Notes: generated by a model from the sequence alone, not told the origin. A stretch of DNA of 64,000 bases from Cercis canadensis (GCA_003255065.1 QAOA01007233.1:1-64000); one strand, 5' to 3'. Positions 1 through 12,891 are shown, counted from the stretch's first letter. Translations and numbers: made by a program.

Positions 1-1028
1 GCCTAAAAATCAATGAATTGATAAAGCAAAATTTTTGGACTATGACTCCGCAAGTGGAAGTTCAAAATGGACGAATCTAGTCTCATTTTAAGGAAAATGC
101 TGGGTAGCCAAAAAAATTTTTCCTGAATTGCTGCCAAAATAATGTAGACTTATAACTATCCTTGAATAGATATATGTAGTCTCTATTACTTTGTTTCATT
201 TGACAATCACATTTAAATTTTGGCAAAATTTTTCTCTAACTAAATAAAATTACTCAAAAAAGATAACCCTATGGTTATTTGTCCAAGTTGAGCTTGTGAT
301 AAGGAAGTGACGAGGTTTTAAATTTTGATTGTCCCTAGTCTACCTTCAATCCAAACTAAATGACGATTTGGATCATAACCTTTTAACACAGGTTTTTTTT
401 TTTTTTTTTCTATGTTACACATTAGGGAGAAAAAGGGGGCAGGGGAGGCTTATGTAATGCACACTCACATGGAAAGTAATGGTTATTCCATTAAATGATT
501 ACCATTGTTCTTCCATACAACCCAACATATATACATAAAGAAATAAAGTTTAACCCCTTAAATATTACACTTTTATCACTTCTACCAAACATACCCTATA
601 TGTTAACATTGATAAGTTAGGTGTAATTTTCTAGACATAAATGTTCATGTAATTTCATTATCCTGTGATCTTCTTGGATCTTGCCCTTAAAATAATAATT
701 TGAGAATTCAAAGTCCATGGACTTATAACGATTAGAAATAGGGTACTGTCATCGGCTAGAAAAGCAAGAGATCAAGACTGACTTGATGCAAAGTTTGAAG
801 CAGATCATGGAAAATAAAGCCCTGCCTTGACCATGACATATTACTTGAGCAAATATAATGTTATCCCAGACTTCTGCTGTTTCTCTACACGTTCTTTTTT
901 TTTTTTTTTNTTTGTTTTTTTTTTTTTTTTCTCTTTTTCGTCTTCTTTTCTTTGTCCTCTTCTTTTTGCTCACTTTCTTTTGTCTTTTCCTCTGTATAAT
1001 GAAATTTTAAATTCTGTATTTTTCCACA
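1..1028. other. AT-rich stretch, no gene seen
   Basis: No coding exon, RNA gene or clear transposon end was recognised here. The stretch contains homopolymer T/A tracts, including a long T-rich tract around 895-935 with a single N at 910. The short open frames across this tract are low-complexity and are not taken as genes. Confidence 0.5.
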
Positions 1029-2536
1029 TTGCCCGCAACCTATAGTATTTGCATTGATAGACTAAGAGCTTGGAGGAAACGGCAGAGTACTATAATAGAG
1101 AGTTTAAAGAATTTGATTTGGTTGGATCTTAGCAACAATAATCTCGTTGGCAACATAACTATAGGACTTTTTGGTAAGCTGAATCATATCAACTTGTCAT
1201 ACAATTCTCTCAGTGGCTATCTCTCAAAAGAACTTCATTGCTCTTTTTCTCAAGATAGCTTCCATGGTAATAAGGGGTTAATAGATCCATGGAAAAATGT
1301 TTCTTGTTCACAATATGATGTCCCTACCTCTGGCACCTCACCTACCAGTGGAAAGCATTACATGGAGATAATTCTTCCCATCACCACTTTCTTTGTCATT
1401 CTATTTGTCGGGGCTATGTTGGTTTCTTGATATATGCACAAGAAAGCCAAATTTGAGAAAAAAAAGTACCAAAGAATGGAGACTTGTTCTCCATATGGAA
1501 CTACGATGATAAAATTGCATTTGAACATATCATTGAAGCAACAGAAGACTTTGATATCAAGTACTGCATTGGCACGGGTGGTTATGGTAGTGTCTACAGA
1601 GCAAAGCTACCCACGGGTAGAATTGTTGCACTAAAGAAACTTCATACGATGGAATCTCAAAATCCAAGATTTGCTGAGAGTTTTTGCAACGAGATCAAGA
1701 TGTTGACAGAAATTCGTCATCAAAACATTGTGAAGCTTCATGGTTTCTGTTTGCACAACAGATGTATGTTTTTGATCTATGAATACATGGAAAGAGGAAG
1801 TCTATTTTGTGCCTTGAGTAATGATGCTGAAGCCCAAGAGTTGAATTGGGATAAGAGGGTGAATATCATCAAAGAAATAGCACATGCTTTGGCATACATG
1901 CATCACGATTGCACCCCAACTATTATTCATAGAGACATCACAAGTAACAATGTTTTATTGAACTCGGAAATGGAAGCTTTTGTCTCAGACTTTGGCACAG
2001 CTAGATTCCTTAATCTTGATTCCTCCAATCAAACTCTATTAGTTGGCACTTATGGGTATGTTGCCCCTGGTAAGCGGCTTTTTTTTTTTCCAACTCTGCT
2101 TAATTTTCCCTTGTTGAATTGATTTTATTTTGTTTAACTAATTTATTGGGTCACTACAGAACTTGCATACACATTAACTCTCACGGAGAAATGTGATGTC
2201 TACAGCTTTGGAGTGGTGGCATTAGAAACTATAATGGGAAAGCATCCAGGGGAGCTAATTTCCATGTTGTCAAAGCCTTGTACTCTGAATATGATGGTAA
2301 AAGATGTCATAGATCAACGTCTTCGTCTTCCTCTCCTCCAAAAGGAAACTCAGGATGTGATTCTTGTGACAACAATAGCATTAGCTTGTGTGCAATACAC
2401 ACCAAAACTCTGACCATCAATGCAACAAGTGGCTCAGCAACTTTCAGTTTCAAAGCCACTTTTGATTGTGTCCTTTTCTGAGATATCAATCCACCAACTG
2501 ATGAATCAAGAAATATATCTTCTGCACAACAATTAA
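1029..2536 (+). pseudogene. LRR receptor-like kinase remnant (MIK2-like type)
   Basis: This is the C-terminal half of a leucine-rich-repeat receptor kinase, a plasma-membrane Ser/Thr kinase family used in peptide or damage sensing. Visible in order are a last LRR (LDLSNNNLVGNI, near 1110), a juxtamembrane stretch, one membrane segment (about 1360-1428), and a kinase domain with a Gly loop GTGGYGSVY, VALKK lysine, HRDITSNN catalytic loop and DFGTA. An intron at 2070-2159 splits the domain after VAP, a usual position in this family, and the second exon resumes ELAYT...VYSFGVV. It is broken: a TGA follows the membrane segment (1428-1430), the frame changes near 1485, and TGA replaces an expected Arg codon at 2411-2413 before PSMQQVAQQL. 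The N-terminal ectodomain is absent. Family assignment is firm; the subfamily is inferred from kinase wording. Confidence 0.8.
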
Positions 2537-2571
2537 GAGAAAATCTGGGAAGTCATTTACATTTTTGGAGT

Positions 2572-3153
2572 ATTTCTCTTAATGTGGTTGTATTTCACTT
2601 TCTTTAATAAAAGGCATCTACTTCATTTCCAAATTGTTGGTGTCTAAAGCTCAGAAGAGTACATCTTTAACAAGTGTTTGCTTCTAATTTTTGGTGCCAA
2701 AATATTAGTTACTGATTAAGAAGTGCGTGTAATGGACCACAATTTCTCTTAATGTGGTTGTATTTTACTTTCTTTAATAAAAGACATCTATTTCATTTCC
2801 AAATTGTTGATGTCTAAAGCTTAGAAGAGGACACTTTTAACAAGTGTTTGCTTCTAATTTTTTGGTGCCAAAATATTAGTTACATTGACTGATTAAGAAG
2901 TGCATGTAATGGACCGCAATTTCTCTTAATGTGGTTGTATTTCACTTTCTTTAATAAAAGACATCTACTTCATTTCCCAATTGTTGATAATTTTTTGGTG
3001 CCAAAATATTAGTTACATTGACTGATTAAGAAGTGCATGTAATGGACCGCAATTTCTCTTAATGTGGTTGTATTTCACTTTCTTTAATAAAAGACATCTA
3101 CTTCATTTCCAAATTGTTGATAATTTTTTGGTGCCAAAATATTAGTTACATTG
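2572..3153. repeat. tandem repeat downstream of the RLK remnant
   Basis: A unit beginning atttctcttaatgtggttg recurs at about 2572, 2743, 2921 and 3052. The first two units are about 170-178 bp; later ones are shortened by internal deletion. Copies are highly similar, so the expansion is recent. It starts just after the stop of the kinase frame and probably amplified its 3' UTR. Confidence 0.85.
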
Positions 3154-4621
3154 CCTAAGGTGTTGCTTATTTTTGCACAGTCCAAAAAATTTACTAAAGG
3201 ATTGAGCTGCATATGCAATGAGCTCTATCACATCTATCTTCCAATTTCTTTTAAATCCTTGATGAACAGAAAATAGGACACTTCCTCTGTTTGCATTGGT
3301 GGCATAGAAACTTTTTAACCACTCTGCAAGATTGTCTATTTACACTTTTTGAACTAGATATATGGATCCAGCTTTGGCTTGACATCTACCTCATTGTTTG
3401 CATACAAGGTTGCGGCTACCATAATTCTAGCATGAAACTCTGATTTGTGCTTAACATATTGTGGGACTGTGCCTATTTTTCCATGCTAATAGCTAGAGAT
3501 TCAAACAAATTTAGCGCTTAAAGCTTGAAAAATCAAACATGCTTGTTAACTGTTTGACAAAATGTCTAAATACCTGCACGTTCCTTCTTATGCAAGGCAT
3601 GACTATAGCACTTATCAGTACCATGATGTTTAAAAATTGATCATCATATTAATGTGCATAGCAAGCATTGGGAGAGCATCATAAAACATATTATTTGATC
3701 CATTGATGCATAAAAAAAATGCAAGGCATGCTATTTGCACATTTCGCATGTAGTTCAGATTTTCCAAGTTGAAACATACTTACCCCCATGTGGAGGACAA
3801 ATACTTACAGAGATATGTGTCATGCATATTATCATTGTGCCATTTCAAGATTATCCAACCAACAAGTTCTATATTTCTAAATACTCGAACTCCACCCTGT
3901 TGGCTTCCGTTCTTGTTTTGACAAATTTGAAAGTGCCTTGAGCATACTGCAGCTTGTAGATGCCTGCGCACTGATTATTGATTTTCATATCTCTTGCAAA
4001 GAGACAGCAGCACGTTTTATCATTTTGAGCAATGCACATGCATATGGCAGCAACTTTCTTGCAAGCCAAATTTGAGGTTGGACCCATAGTATGATATGCT
4101 GATGGTTAATTTCACTTTGGTTTTGGAGCAGTTTTCTACTACTGCATTCATTTCCATATATCTCTACTATTTCCATTTGATGCATTTACTCTTTAATTTG
4201 ATAAACACAAGGTCGACAAAGAGACAAGCCCAGCTTGCTATATGAACAATTCTAATTTCCGTATCTGCATATGGTATATTTCGTTCATTGTATTGCACCT
4301 AAAGCATGTATGCTGCTAGATCGCAACCAAATAAACTATTTTATATATGCTAATGCTACCAGCAGGGAGACATTGCTGGCCTTTATCTACCTCTTCAAGA
4401 GTGTTCTTAAGCTTGAGCTCGTAGCATAAAATCTGGCTATAGAAGCTGAACATGTCATTTAAATTATTTTTTGTTGAAGCATAGGGGCTTACCCACCTAT
4501 TTATTCTAGCTCACATTTAATTGATGGGCAACTCAGAGTTTATACTCTCAAGACCATGGCTACATGAGACACATGTTTGCCTCCATGCTTAATACTTATA
4601 TGGCTGTCATATGATTTATAT

Positions 4622-4763
4622 ATCTAGTGGCAAATGCTATACAGGATGACGGAAAAATTAGTAGCAGCAGCTGCAAATCTCTTTGCGGAGATATATCTAG
4701 TGGCAAATGCTATACAGGATGATGAAAAAATTAGTAGTAACAGCTGCAAACCTCTTTGCGGAG
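4622..4763. repeat. 73-bp unit, two tandem copies
   Basis: The block atctagtggcaaatgctata..tttgcggag occurs twice in a row with a few substitutions. It lies in the non-coding part of the fossil Gypsy element. Confidence 0.85.
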
Positions 4764-4914
4764 CATGAAAAACAGTAGAGTGGCTACACACACTAATTTA
4801 AATGCTCTGTCTTGAATTTATCTTTGTTTAATAACCACAATAGCTAGCAAATTTTTATGATATATCATGCGCTTACACAATTTACTCTCTTTGGATTTAT
4901 GAGGAAAATGTGGA

Positions 4915-5130
4915 AAAGCAATCCACCCGAGCTCCAAGCTCCAAGGTCATCAGGGCAAAACATTCCTACCCAAAGAGGTGTAAATGCAATCCACCCGACC
5001 TCCGATCTCCAAGGTCATCAATGTGGAAGAGCAATCCACCTGACCTTCGAGCTCCAAGGTCATCAATGTGGAAAAGCAATCCACCCAACCTCCGGTTTCC
5101 AAGGTCATCAACAGTATCAAAGCAATCCAG
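4915..5130. repeat. about 45-bp minisatellite, four to five copies
   Basis: Copies share gcaatccaccc..ccaaggtcatca. Units at about 4918, 4988, 5030 and 5075 differ by substitutions and one longer spacer. The array lies in the non-coding part of the fossil Gypsy element. The open frames across it on both strands follow the repeat and are not gene evidence. Confidence 0.8.
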
Positions 5131-5576
5131 CTAGAGAGGGTAAAGGTTGACCTCCCCATTTGACCTCGAGGACTGGATGAACAAACAAATACCAAAGCCT
5201 TTCACAAGTGCTGAAGTGTAATTAGTTAATAAAGTCCAACTTTAAAACAGAGTTGAAGCCACTTCCAAGTCAGAAGTTGGAAAAGACTGAGAACTCGGTA
5301 AAGAAAGCTCCTCAAGGGCAACATTGCCCCACTTGGCATTCAATGTTTAAATGTGAAAACAAACCTACCTAACTTCAGGTATTCTTAATGTACACTTACA
5401 CATTCTTACTATTTGATTATTCAATACTAGCAAACTCTGCATATTTTTATTTATCTTGGGTTGGTAAAGTTCATAACCATCAATTGCAAAATTTTGATAT
5501 ACATCATGAGCTAGTGCACTTCACCTTCTCTTGAATTTTGAGGAAATACAGAAAAGCGCTTCACCCGAAGAAGTGT

Positions 5577-6090
5577 TAAAGCTCTAACACGAGCTTAAGC
5601 TCTAATCCGAGCTCAAGGGCCAATGCCCTCGGGACGAATGTCCTTTAATGCTCTAACACGAGCTCAAGCTCTAATCCGAGCTCAAGGGCCAATGCCCTCA
5701 GGACGAATGTCCTTAAAGCTCTAACACGAGCTCAAGGGCCAATGCCCTCAGGACGAATGTCCTTCAATGCTCTAACACGAGCTCAAGCTCTAATCCGAGC
5801 TCAAGGGCCAATGCCCTCAGGACGAATGTCCTTCAAGCTCTAACACGAGCTCAAGGGCCAATGCCCTCAGGACGAATGTCCTTCAAGCTCTAATACCGAG
5901 CTCAAGGGCCAATGCCTTTAGGACGAATGTCCTTCAAGCTCTAACATGAGATCAAGGGCCAATGCCTTTAGGACGAATGTCCTTCAAGTTCTAACACGAG
6001 CTCAAGGGCCAATGCCCTCAGGACGAATGTCCTTCAAACGCTCTAACACGAGCTCAAGGGTCAATGTCCTCCAAGCCGGTTGCAACATCA
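5577..6090. repeat. higher-order tandem array (about 50/72-bp units)
   Basis: Eight or more units carry the core gagctcaagggccaatgcc followed by ctcaggacgaatgtccttc. Some units carry an extra ctctaatccgagctcaag piece, so two unit lengths alternate. The array is GC-richer than its surroundings. It is part of the 3' non-coding region of the fossil Gypsy element. Confidence 0.85.
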
Positions 6091-7020
6091 ACTATGAGTG
6101 CAAATACCGAGCTGAAGAGTCAACGACCTTAAACAAACTACCTCGGGTCCATGTATTCTAAATTTTATATTGAGCGCTACATTACTTTCTTCAACATATC
6201 ACTCTTTGGTCGAGGTTTCTACATTGCCGACCTCAGCCCGACCTCTTTGCAGATAAGAAGTGCCTGGTAGCTTGAACAAAGAAGTATATTCTTACTGCTT
6301 GCATCCCTTAAATTTCTGCGACTAGTTGCTAATTTGCAATTAGCCAATTTGATGCATTATTTGCGTGTAATAATATAGTTATACAGCTTGACTTAAACTT
6401 TGGTTTGCATGCTACACCAATTATTAAATAGAACTTGCTGCCTATAGAATTTATGTACAAATGAAGAACATATGATATCTGTTATTAAGATGCAGGGGCT
6501 ACAAAGCTCGAAATAGAGAAATAGATGAAAAGCAAGGAGTTACAGAGTTGGAAACACATAGCTCGGGACCAAAGAGCCATGAAACAATGGAGAAAATTCT
6601 CTAAAACCCGATCTAATGATGCAATTTCATAATGCTTTATGATTATATTATTTATTGCAATCATGCAAGTTCTTTTATCTGTTAAAGAATTTCTCTCAAT
6701 GCTGGAAATCGCATGCTATCGCATTAAGAGCTTGAGCTCGGTATTTCATTAGCTACAGTTTAGATAACTTGATGCAGTATTATTTTAAATGCTTACAAAT
6801 CTAATACAGATTCATAGTGCATGGCAAATTCTCACTCAAAGAGTGCCACCTCTAGCTCACACTTATTCTAAATGCATTCTAATTACATGACATTGCATAC
6901 TCAAAAGTTTTATATCTGCTTGCCTAACAGTGCTTCAAAAGCCAAATATGCTCACTTTACAGGACTTAAACTTTAGTCTCAATGCCTTGACTCCCTCAAG
7001 TCATTGGACTAGGGGGCAAG

Positions 7021-7271
7021 TGTTAATACCCAAAATATTCACTACCCATTGCTACAGTAAAAAAGACTATAATACCCCTGCAAAGGTAAACAATCACCTC
7101 CATAATATCTTCACACACACACGGAAAAGGGGCTCTCCCCCTTTTCTCTCTCGGGTTTCCTTTTCCCATCTCCCTAACTTGAGCGTCGGAGGTGGTGCCG
7201 GAGCTCCGGCTCCGGCCTTCCCTGACCGTATTTCTCCCTCCTGCAGGTTGCTCAGAACCGGTCATCGACAA
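7021..7271 (+). repeat. Gypsy 3' LTR, 251 bp
   Basis: Starts TGTTAATACC directly after a purine tract and ends ACCGGTCATCGACA. A related LTR lies in reverse orientation at 30320-30573: both share cactacc..tgctacagtaaa..agacta near the start and agct..ggctccggcc..ctga near the end. LTR-coding chimeric reading frames across the junction are not a gene. Confidence 0.6.
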
Positions 7272-8957
7272 CTTGAATTCTAGTCTTCCAGAAAGTCTTG
7301 GTCAACTCTCAAGCTTAGAGACTTTAAAAGTTGGAAGAAATTCCTTGGCAGGGGTACTCTCTGAATCCAATTTTGCCAAGCTCTCAAATTTGCCAAGCTC
7401 TCAAATTTGAAGCACTTAGACTTGAGCTCACCTTTCCTGTTTCATTTTAGTACCGACTGGATTCCTCCTTTTCAACTTGAGGAAATTATTCTGAATTCTT
7501 GTATGTTGGGTCCGAAATTTCCTAGATGGATTTATACACAAAAATTTCTCTGTACTCTAGAAATTTCTAGCTCAGGAATTTCGTCCATCGATCAAGACAA
7601 GTTCTGGAGCTTTGCATCCAATATCACAGATGCTCTCGATATATCCAACAACTCAATCAGTGGGAACATTTCAAATCTGGTTCTTCATACAAGTTGGATA
7701 GATCTAACATCAAATAATATCACAGGTGGACTGCCGCATTTATCACGTGTTAGTGCTTTCTTAGCTCGAAACAACTCTTTCTCAGGACAAATTTCTCCTT
7801 TCTTATGCGGTACTGGGAATGCAGAAGAAAATACATTACTGTTTTTGGATTTGTCATATAATCATTTATCTGGAGAACTTACAGAGTGCTGGATTAATTG
7901 GAAATATTTGTTGTCCGTTGACTTGGGAAGGAACAACTTCACAGGTAAAATTCCTCATTCATTGGGCTCATTATCTAATCTTGAATCACTGCACTTGTAT
8001 AGAAATAAGTTGAGTGGAGATATACCACTGTCGTTGCAACATTGCAAGGAATTGTCACTCCTCAATCTAGGTGAAAATCAATTTTCACCTAGTATACCAA
8101 GTTGGATGGGGCAAAACATAGGAGTTATGGAGTTAAGGTCCAATCAATTTAGTGGCAATATTCCACTACAAATATGCCAACTTTCTTCTCTCATAGTATT
8201 AGATCTTGCAGATAATAGGCTATCAGGACCAATACCTAAGTGCTTATATAATATTACTTCCATGACAAATGCAAATCGTACCTACCTTCCAAGTACTATT
8301 ATTGGTCTCTTCGATGACTATATTTCCAGTGTTCGGTTGGTCACAAAAGGTCAGGAATCAGAATACGGATACCATTTTCGATACTTAATGTCTATTGACC
8401 TTTCAAGCAACAACTTATCTGGAAGAATCCCTCGAGAATTATTTGGTCTTTCTGCATTACAATCCTTGAACTTGTCTCAAAATCATTTGTTTGGGAACAT
8501 ACCACAAGAGATTGGTAAACTGAAATATTTAGAATCATTGGATTTCTCAAGAAACCAACTTTATGGTGAAATTCCTCAAACCATGTCTAGTTTGTCTTTT
8601 CTCAGTTGTTTGAACTTATCATTCAACAATTTTATTGGCAAAATCCCAATAGGAACCCAACTTCAGAGTTTTGATGCACTTAGCTATATTGGCAACCCTA
8701 AACTTTGTGGAGCTCCTCTAAACAACTGCACACAGGGGATAGAATTTGTTGACACAAAACTCAATGCAAAAGGTGAAGATGATTTTATGTCATTGTTCTA
8801 TCTTGGTATGGGAGTTGGATTTGCCACTGGATTTTGGGGAGTTTGTGCTACTCTTTTCTTCAACAGGGCATGTAGGCGTGCTTATTTCAGGTTACTTGAT
8901 AAGATTAAAGACGAATTTTATCTCAAAGTATTCCTAATGATGAACTCCTTCCGTTGA
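7272..8957 (+). pseudogene. LRR receptor-like protein, C-terminal part
   Basis: This is the C-terminal part of a Cf/EIX-type receptor-like protein: an extracellular LRR ectodomain, one membrane helix and a short basic tail without kinase. The main open frame (7407-8957, 516 codons) shows about 16 LRRs (e.g. LDLSYNHLSGELTECW, IDLSSNNLSGRIP), the island before the last LRRs, the cap GNPKLCGAPL, an acidic stretch, a membrane segment near residues 463-485, and the tail NRACRRAYFRLLDKIKDEF. Upstream LRR code (LPESLGQLSSLETL) at 7275-7400 is in another frame, because a 17-bp tandem duplication (ttgccaagctctcaaat twice, about 7370-7410) shifts it. The signal peptide and first LRRs are missing, because the Gypsy LTR abuts at 7271. 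It is probably non-functional, although a shorter product from 7407 cannot be excluded. Confidence 0.8.
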
Positions 8958-9635
8958 AAGCAACTAGTACATCGGTAAGCCTTACATTGAGTCATATAAT
9001 TTACATTTTTATGTTATAGTATGATATATTTATCCCTTTCACATGATTGTCATAAAGGATGAAAATGTAAAAACTTTTTATTGAAAGGAAATGAACTTAG
9101 ATTTTCCACTTTTAATCCCTTTTTGATTCATATATCTTGCATAATAATAAAATTTGATATTTTTTTGTTACATTCTTGTATGATTTTTGCATGCTAGAAC
9201 TATATTCTTGCAACCTTGCATGTAAATTTAACAACCCACTTTCTCTCACGTAGGGGCCAATATTCTTTATTGAACTTCTTCAAAGAATAAGAGAAGACTA
9301 TAGGAAAGGAAGAAAAGAGGTGCAAAGGAAAGATTTAATCAATATGCTCATTTCAAGGCCAAATATGTTTCTGCATTCATGGCATTTTGAAATTTCTATT
9401 GTCTGTGCATAATCATCTCATATCAGCTAAAACATTAAACATGATTGCCACTTTTTGTAAAACAAATCCTAGTATAAGAAACCAAATTTTCACAATCACA
9501 TACACATGATCACAGAACACCACATCATAATCGCATACAATCTTAGAATCTATCTTGGCCATTTTATAAATGCTCAAATAAAGATGTTGTTATAATGGCT
9601 ATTGGAACAGGTGTTCCCCATGGATATCCACTAGC
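8958..9635. other. intergenic, nothing recognised
   Basis: AT-rich sequence downstream of the RLP. A stretch near 9240-9320 (cttcttcaaagaataagag) may be a spliced 3' exon or UTR of the RLP, but no frame supports it. Confidence 0.4.
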
Positions 9636-9639
9636 TAAT

Positions 9640-9880
9640 GAGGAAAATCTATCAGACTGAGCTGCAGTTAACCTTCAGGCAAGGCAATTTTGCAGCTGAT
9701 TTTCTTGCCCTCTCAAAGCATCTATTTTTCTTGAAGACCCACCTGAAGATATGCAAAGTATTTTGTATTAAGATGCTATTGGTCATGATGTTTTTAAGGG
9801 ATACTCATTTTTCCTTATGTGTGTTACTCTGTTTCAGACTATTGCCTAGTTGTTTCGATTCCTTGTGTTAACTGAAGTGA
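9640..9880 (+). mobile_element. LINE remnant, RNase H end of ORF2
   Basis: Across shifting frames one reads FRQGNFAADFLA, then FEDPPED and a DAIGHDVFKGYSF-like tail. This is the usual C-terminal RNase H wording of plant L1-type LINE ORF2. The fragment is about 240 bp with frameshifts between these pieces, so it is a dead relic. No poly-A tail or 5' part is visible. Confidence 0.5.
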
Positions 9881-12800
9881 CGTTTTTGTCAAGCGTGTTT
9901 TATTGGTTGATTGTCATGTGATTGGTAGTTAGCTACCAAATATGTAAAGGTACTTGTGTGGATTTATATATGTATCTGCAACGTTGTGATGTCTGTATGT
10001 CCTATGTCACCAAATGGTTATACTTGGTCTTGCCGTCACAGCTAAGCTTTATCTCAAACAACAGCAAAAAACACACTCCATAAAGTTTGTCTTTGTTTTT
10101 CACTTAATTTTGACCTATTGAAGATAAAATCATAATATGCAAACATCTTATGTGATTACTTTATATTTTCCACTTTCTACGTCTATCATAATTTTTTTTT
10201 TTAAATGAAAGGCATATCATTTACTAGAGCAATCAGAAAAATTTACATCACTTGAGAGTGGAGGATCTTCAATCCATACCACTTTCTAGGTCTATTTTAA
10301 TTTTTAATCTCACTTTTAACGAGAATTCTATGATACTATATGAGTATGTCATACTACACTGACGTGACAAAGATACATAATTTTCATATTTTATTAGATA
10401 TAAAATATAATTTATTTAATTTTTTAAACAAACTTAAAAACAGTTATCCTATACACATGTTATTCATTTATTGGTTATTCCTATGTAATATGACATACTA
10501 TATAAATACTAAAAGTGTCTAAGAAACCTCCCACTTTTAAACATTTACTCTCTTTTTCTTTTTTCTTTTTCCAAACATTGCTTTAAACAGGGTTTACAAA
10601 TTCACACATAGGGGACGCATACTCCCCACAACGTGACAAATACGAGAAGAAGCCACAACATATACAAAATCTTGAAATCCCATGCTTACGGATTTTAATC
10701 AAAGATTCCTAGAAATGCAACTTAAAATCTTGACGCAAATATAGAAATCTCAAATTCCATTGATAAAATCCTTTGGACCATCCCTAGACGCAAATATAGA
10801 AATCTCAAATTCCATTGATAAAATCCTTTGGAATCCCTTAGAAATCCTGCTTTCTAAACTTGCCATGGTGCATCATGCTGCAAATTTCAGGGAAATGTAC
10901 AAGGTTTTGGTGCAGAAGTCATTCTAGTTATTTACAACTGATCACTTTCAATTTAGATCACTATTTACAAGAAGTTGCAATCCCTTCAGCATTGGTCTGC
11001 CTTCATTGTGGAGAAAGTTATGTAGTAGATATATTGTTACATGATTCTTCTCTTTCATTGAAGAAAATTTTGGAAATGTAGAATTGATCCATCCCTTCTC
11101 AGCCTCCACTCTTTCCTTCTATTATAGCTTTCATGTCTGGTATTCATACAGAGCCTACATGTAGGGCATAATCAGATGCCACAATTTTAGGTCCTTGTAT
11201 GCCAAGACAACTTCCAAACAAAGAGTTACAGTCAATATAATCCCTAATATATTCAAAATTCCAATGCCTGTCATGTGTCCTTGCAAGATTTAGCTTGAAC
11301 ATACAGAAAAATTCATAGTTGATAAAACCTTGTGAAAGTGAACCGCTTCGGGAGCCATTTTGCAAATCTTTCATGATCAAAGAGTTGGATAAATCAAAAT
11401 TTCTTGTAAGAACATTCTTCTATTTACTGTGTGGTTTCACCTCTTGAATTCTCCATACATAATTATTTTCCACCATAGACAGTTCTCTAACCTACAGGAA
11501 TGGACCCAAGTACAGAAATTTATTTTTCTTATGTTGAAATATTTTCAATTGGAGGAGGATGTGAAGCTGCAACAAGATATAAAAACAGCAAGAGAAGGGA
11601 TAATACAAGGTAGGAAAATGATCAAGCATAGAGCTTAATAGAGTAATGATCTTACGGGCCAAGTCAAGCATAGAGCTTAACGGTGATATGTAAGGAAACC
11701 CGGCAAAGCACTAATCAGTAGATAAGGTAGTAGATAAACTAGATGCAAGTATGAAGCTGCTCAAGGCCGAGTCAAGTCTTCTAACCCAATGTTAAAGTTG
11801 ACATGCTCAAATTATATAAAAAAAGCTCATAATTAGTTAGTAGACCATGAAATAAATATACAAATTCTTGAGGGAGAGAAAACTAAAAAAGCTGGGCAGC
11901 AGCTATCATTTGAAAGGGCCACCAAGCAAGGATATAGAAAATATCTGATCATTAATATCAGATCATTGTTCAAAGTTTGACAATACTGAGATCATTAGAG
12001 AAGGCTTAAAAAAATAGAATAGTGGTATCACTCTCCTCACCTCCAATTATTGGCTGAAATGATCTCTATTTTTGTATTCAATACAAAGCTCACCAAAAAT
12101 CAAGTAATCTAATATGAGTTAAAATAATTAGTTGTTTACTAAAGTATATAATCTAGTTATTGGGAAAAGGCACATGAAAATATTTTTGTAGAATAATATT
12201 TTTTATGTATTATCTGATTATACATTTTAGTAGAGAACTAATGTCTTGTTAAATAGAGGTTACTTCCATACAAAATTAAAACTAATTCGAGAGTTGTAGT
12301 GCTACGCTTCTTTTGTTATAAAAAAGGTCCGGTTCCCTAGCACTGCTCATAGCTACTTAGCAAAACCCTTATTGAGATCTCTCACTTTCCATTTTTGCTA
12401 GATTGGGAACTCTCATTGGTGTGCTCAAGTTTGAACAATGGGGGAGGCCTTCGAATTGGTCCCGTCTAGTGTAGCGAACCCAAGATCATCTCTTAAATAC
12501 CATATTTGCGGAGGAACAAATTTAAAAACTAAAAATAAAAAAAAAAGTGACTTCCCCCCTTAAAAATATGATGAACACAAGGTAATTGCTATCTTATACT
12601 CCACCTAAATTATTAGGAGAGAGAAAATCATAATTATTCTAACTCTCGAATGAGATTAGTCTCATGTCCAATTTAGTAAAGTGAAAATACTTGTGATAAA
12701 CCAAAATACTCCACCTAGATGTTACATAACATTATGTAATTTTTTGTTTTTTGTACTGTTTTAATTGAAACTGTATCATACTAATAAAGTTGGTCTAAAT

Positions 12801-12890
12801 TTGTAACTAAACTTTAAGTGAGTTGTAAGATATGGTACACATGTCAAGCATTGATTGTAGAACATGATAAATAAGTTTTCTCCTATCATA
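9881..12890. other. gene-poor intergenic region
   Basis: No coding exon was recognised. The region holds AT-rich sequence, poly-T tracts, and a 55-bp tandem duplication at 10732-10839. Short open frames here (for example at 10860, 11144, 11429) have no recognisable domain and no supporting splice structure. Confidence 0.45.
10732..10839. repeat. 55-bp direct tandem duplication
   Basis: gacgcaaatatagaaatctc..aaaatcctttgga occurs at 10732 and again at 10787 with almost no change. It is a recent small duplication in non-coding DNA. Confidence 0.9.
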
Positions 12891-12891
12891 T

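Larger units (their letters stand above)
3160..7271 (+). mobile_element. fossil Ty3/Gypsy element, 3' part (Tat/Ogre-like)
   Basis: The right end is clear: a purine tract (ggactagggggcaag, ending 7020) followed by an LTR that starts TGTTAATACC at 7021 and ends ..ATCGACA near 7271. Left of it lies a long non-coding stretch with tandem repeats, as is common in the 3' internal region of Tat-lineage elements. No intact pol domain or left LTR was found. The element is broken and old, and its left limit is a guess. Its right end abuts LRR-coding sequence of the RLP, so it appears to have inserted into that gene. The stretch from 3160 to about 4620 shows nothing recognisable. Confidence 0.5.

Noticed and set aside
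749-1045. Lys-rich and Phe-rich open frames on opposite strands
   Set aside because: They are translations of one T/A-rich tract with an N; no domain or splice context.
4857-5195. Three overlapping open frames of 74-97 codons
   Set aside because: They follow the 45-bp minisatellite, whose unit length is a multiple of three, so frames stay open by periodicity.
5946-6161. 71-codon open frame
   Set aside because: Translation of the second tandem array; no protein family seen.
7023-7283. Open frames on both strands in the GC-rich stretch
   Set aside because: They lie in the Gypsy LTR, which is GC-rich and so has few stops.
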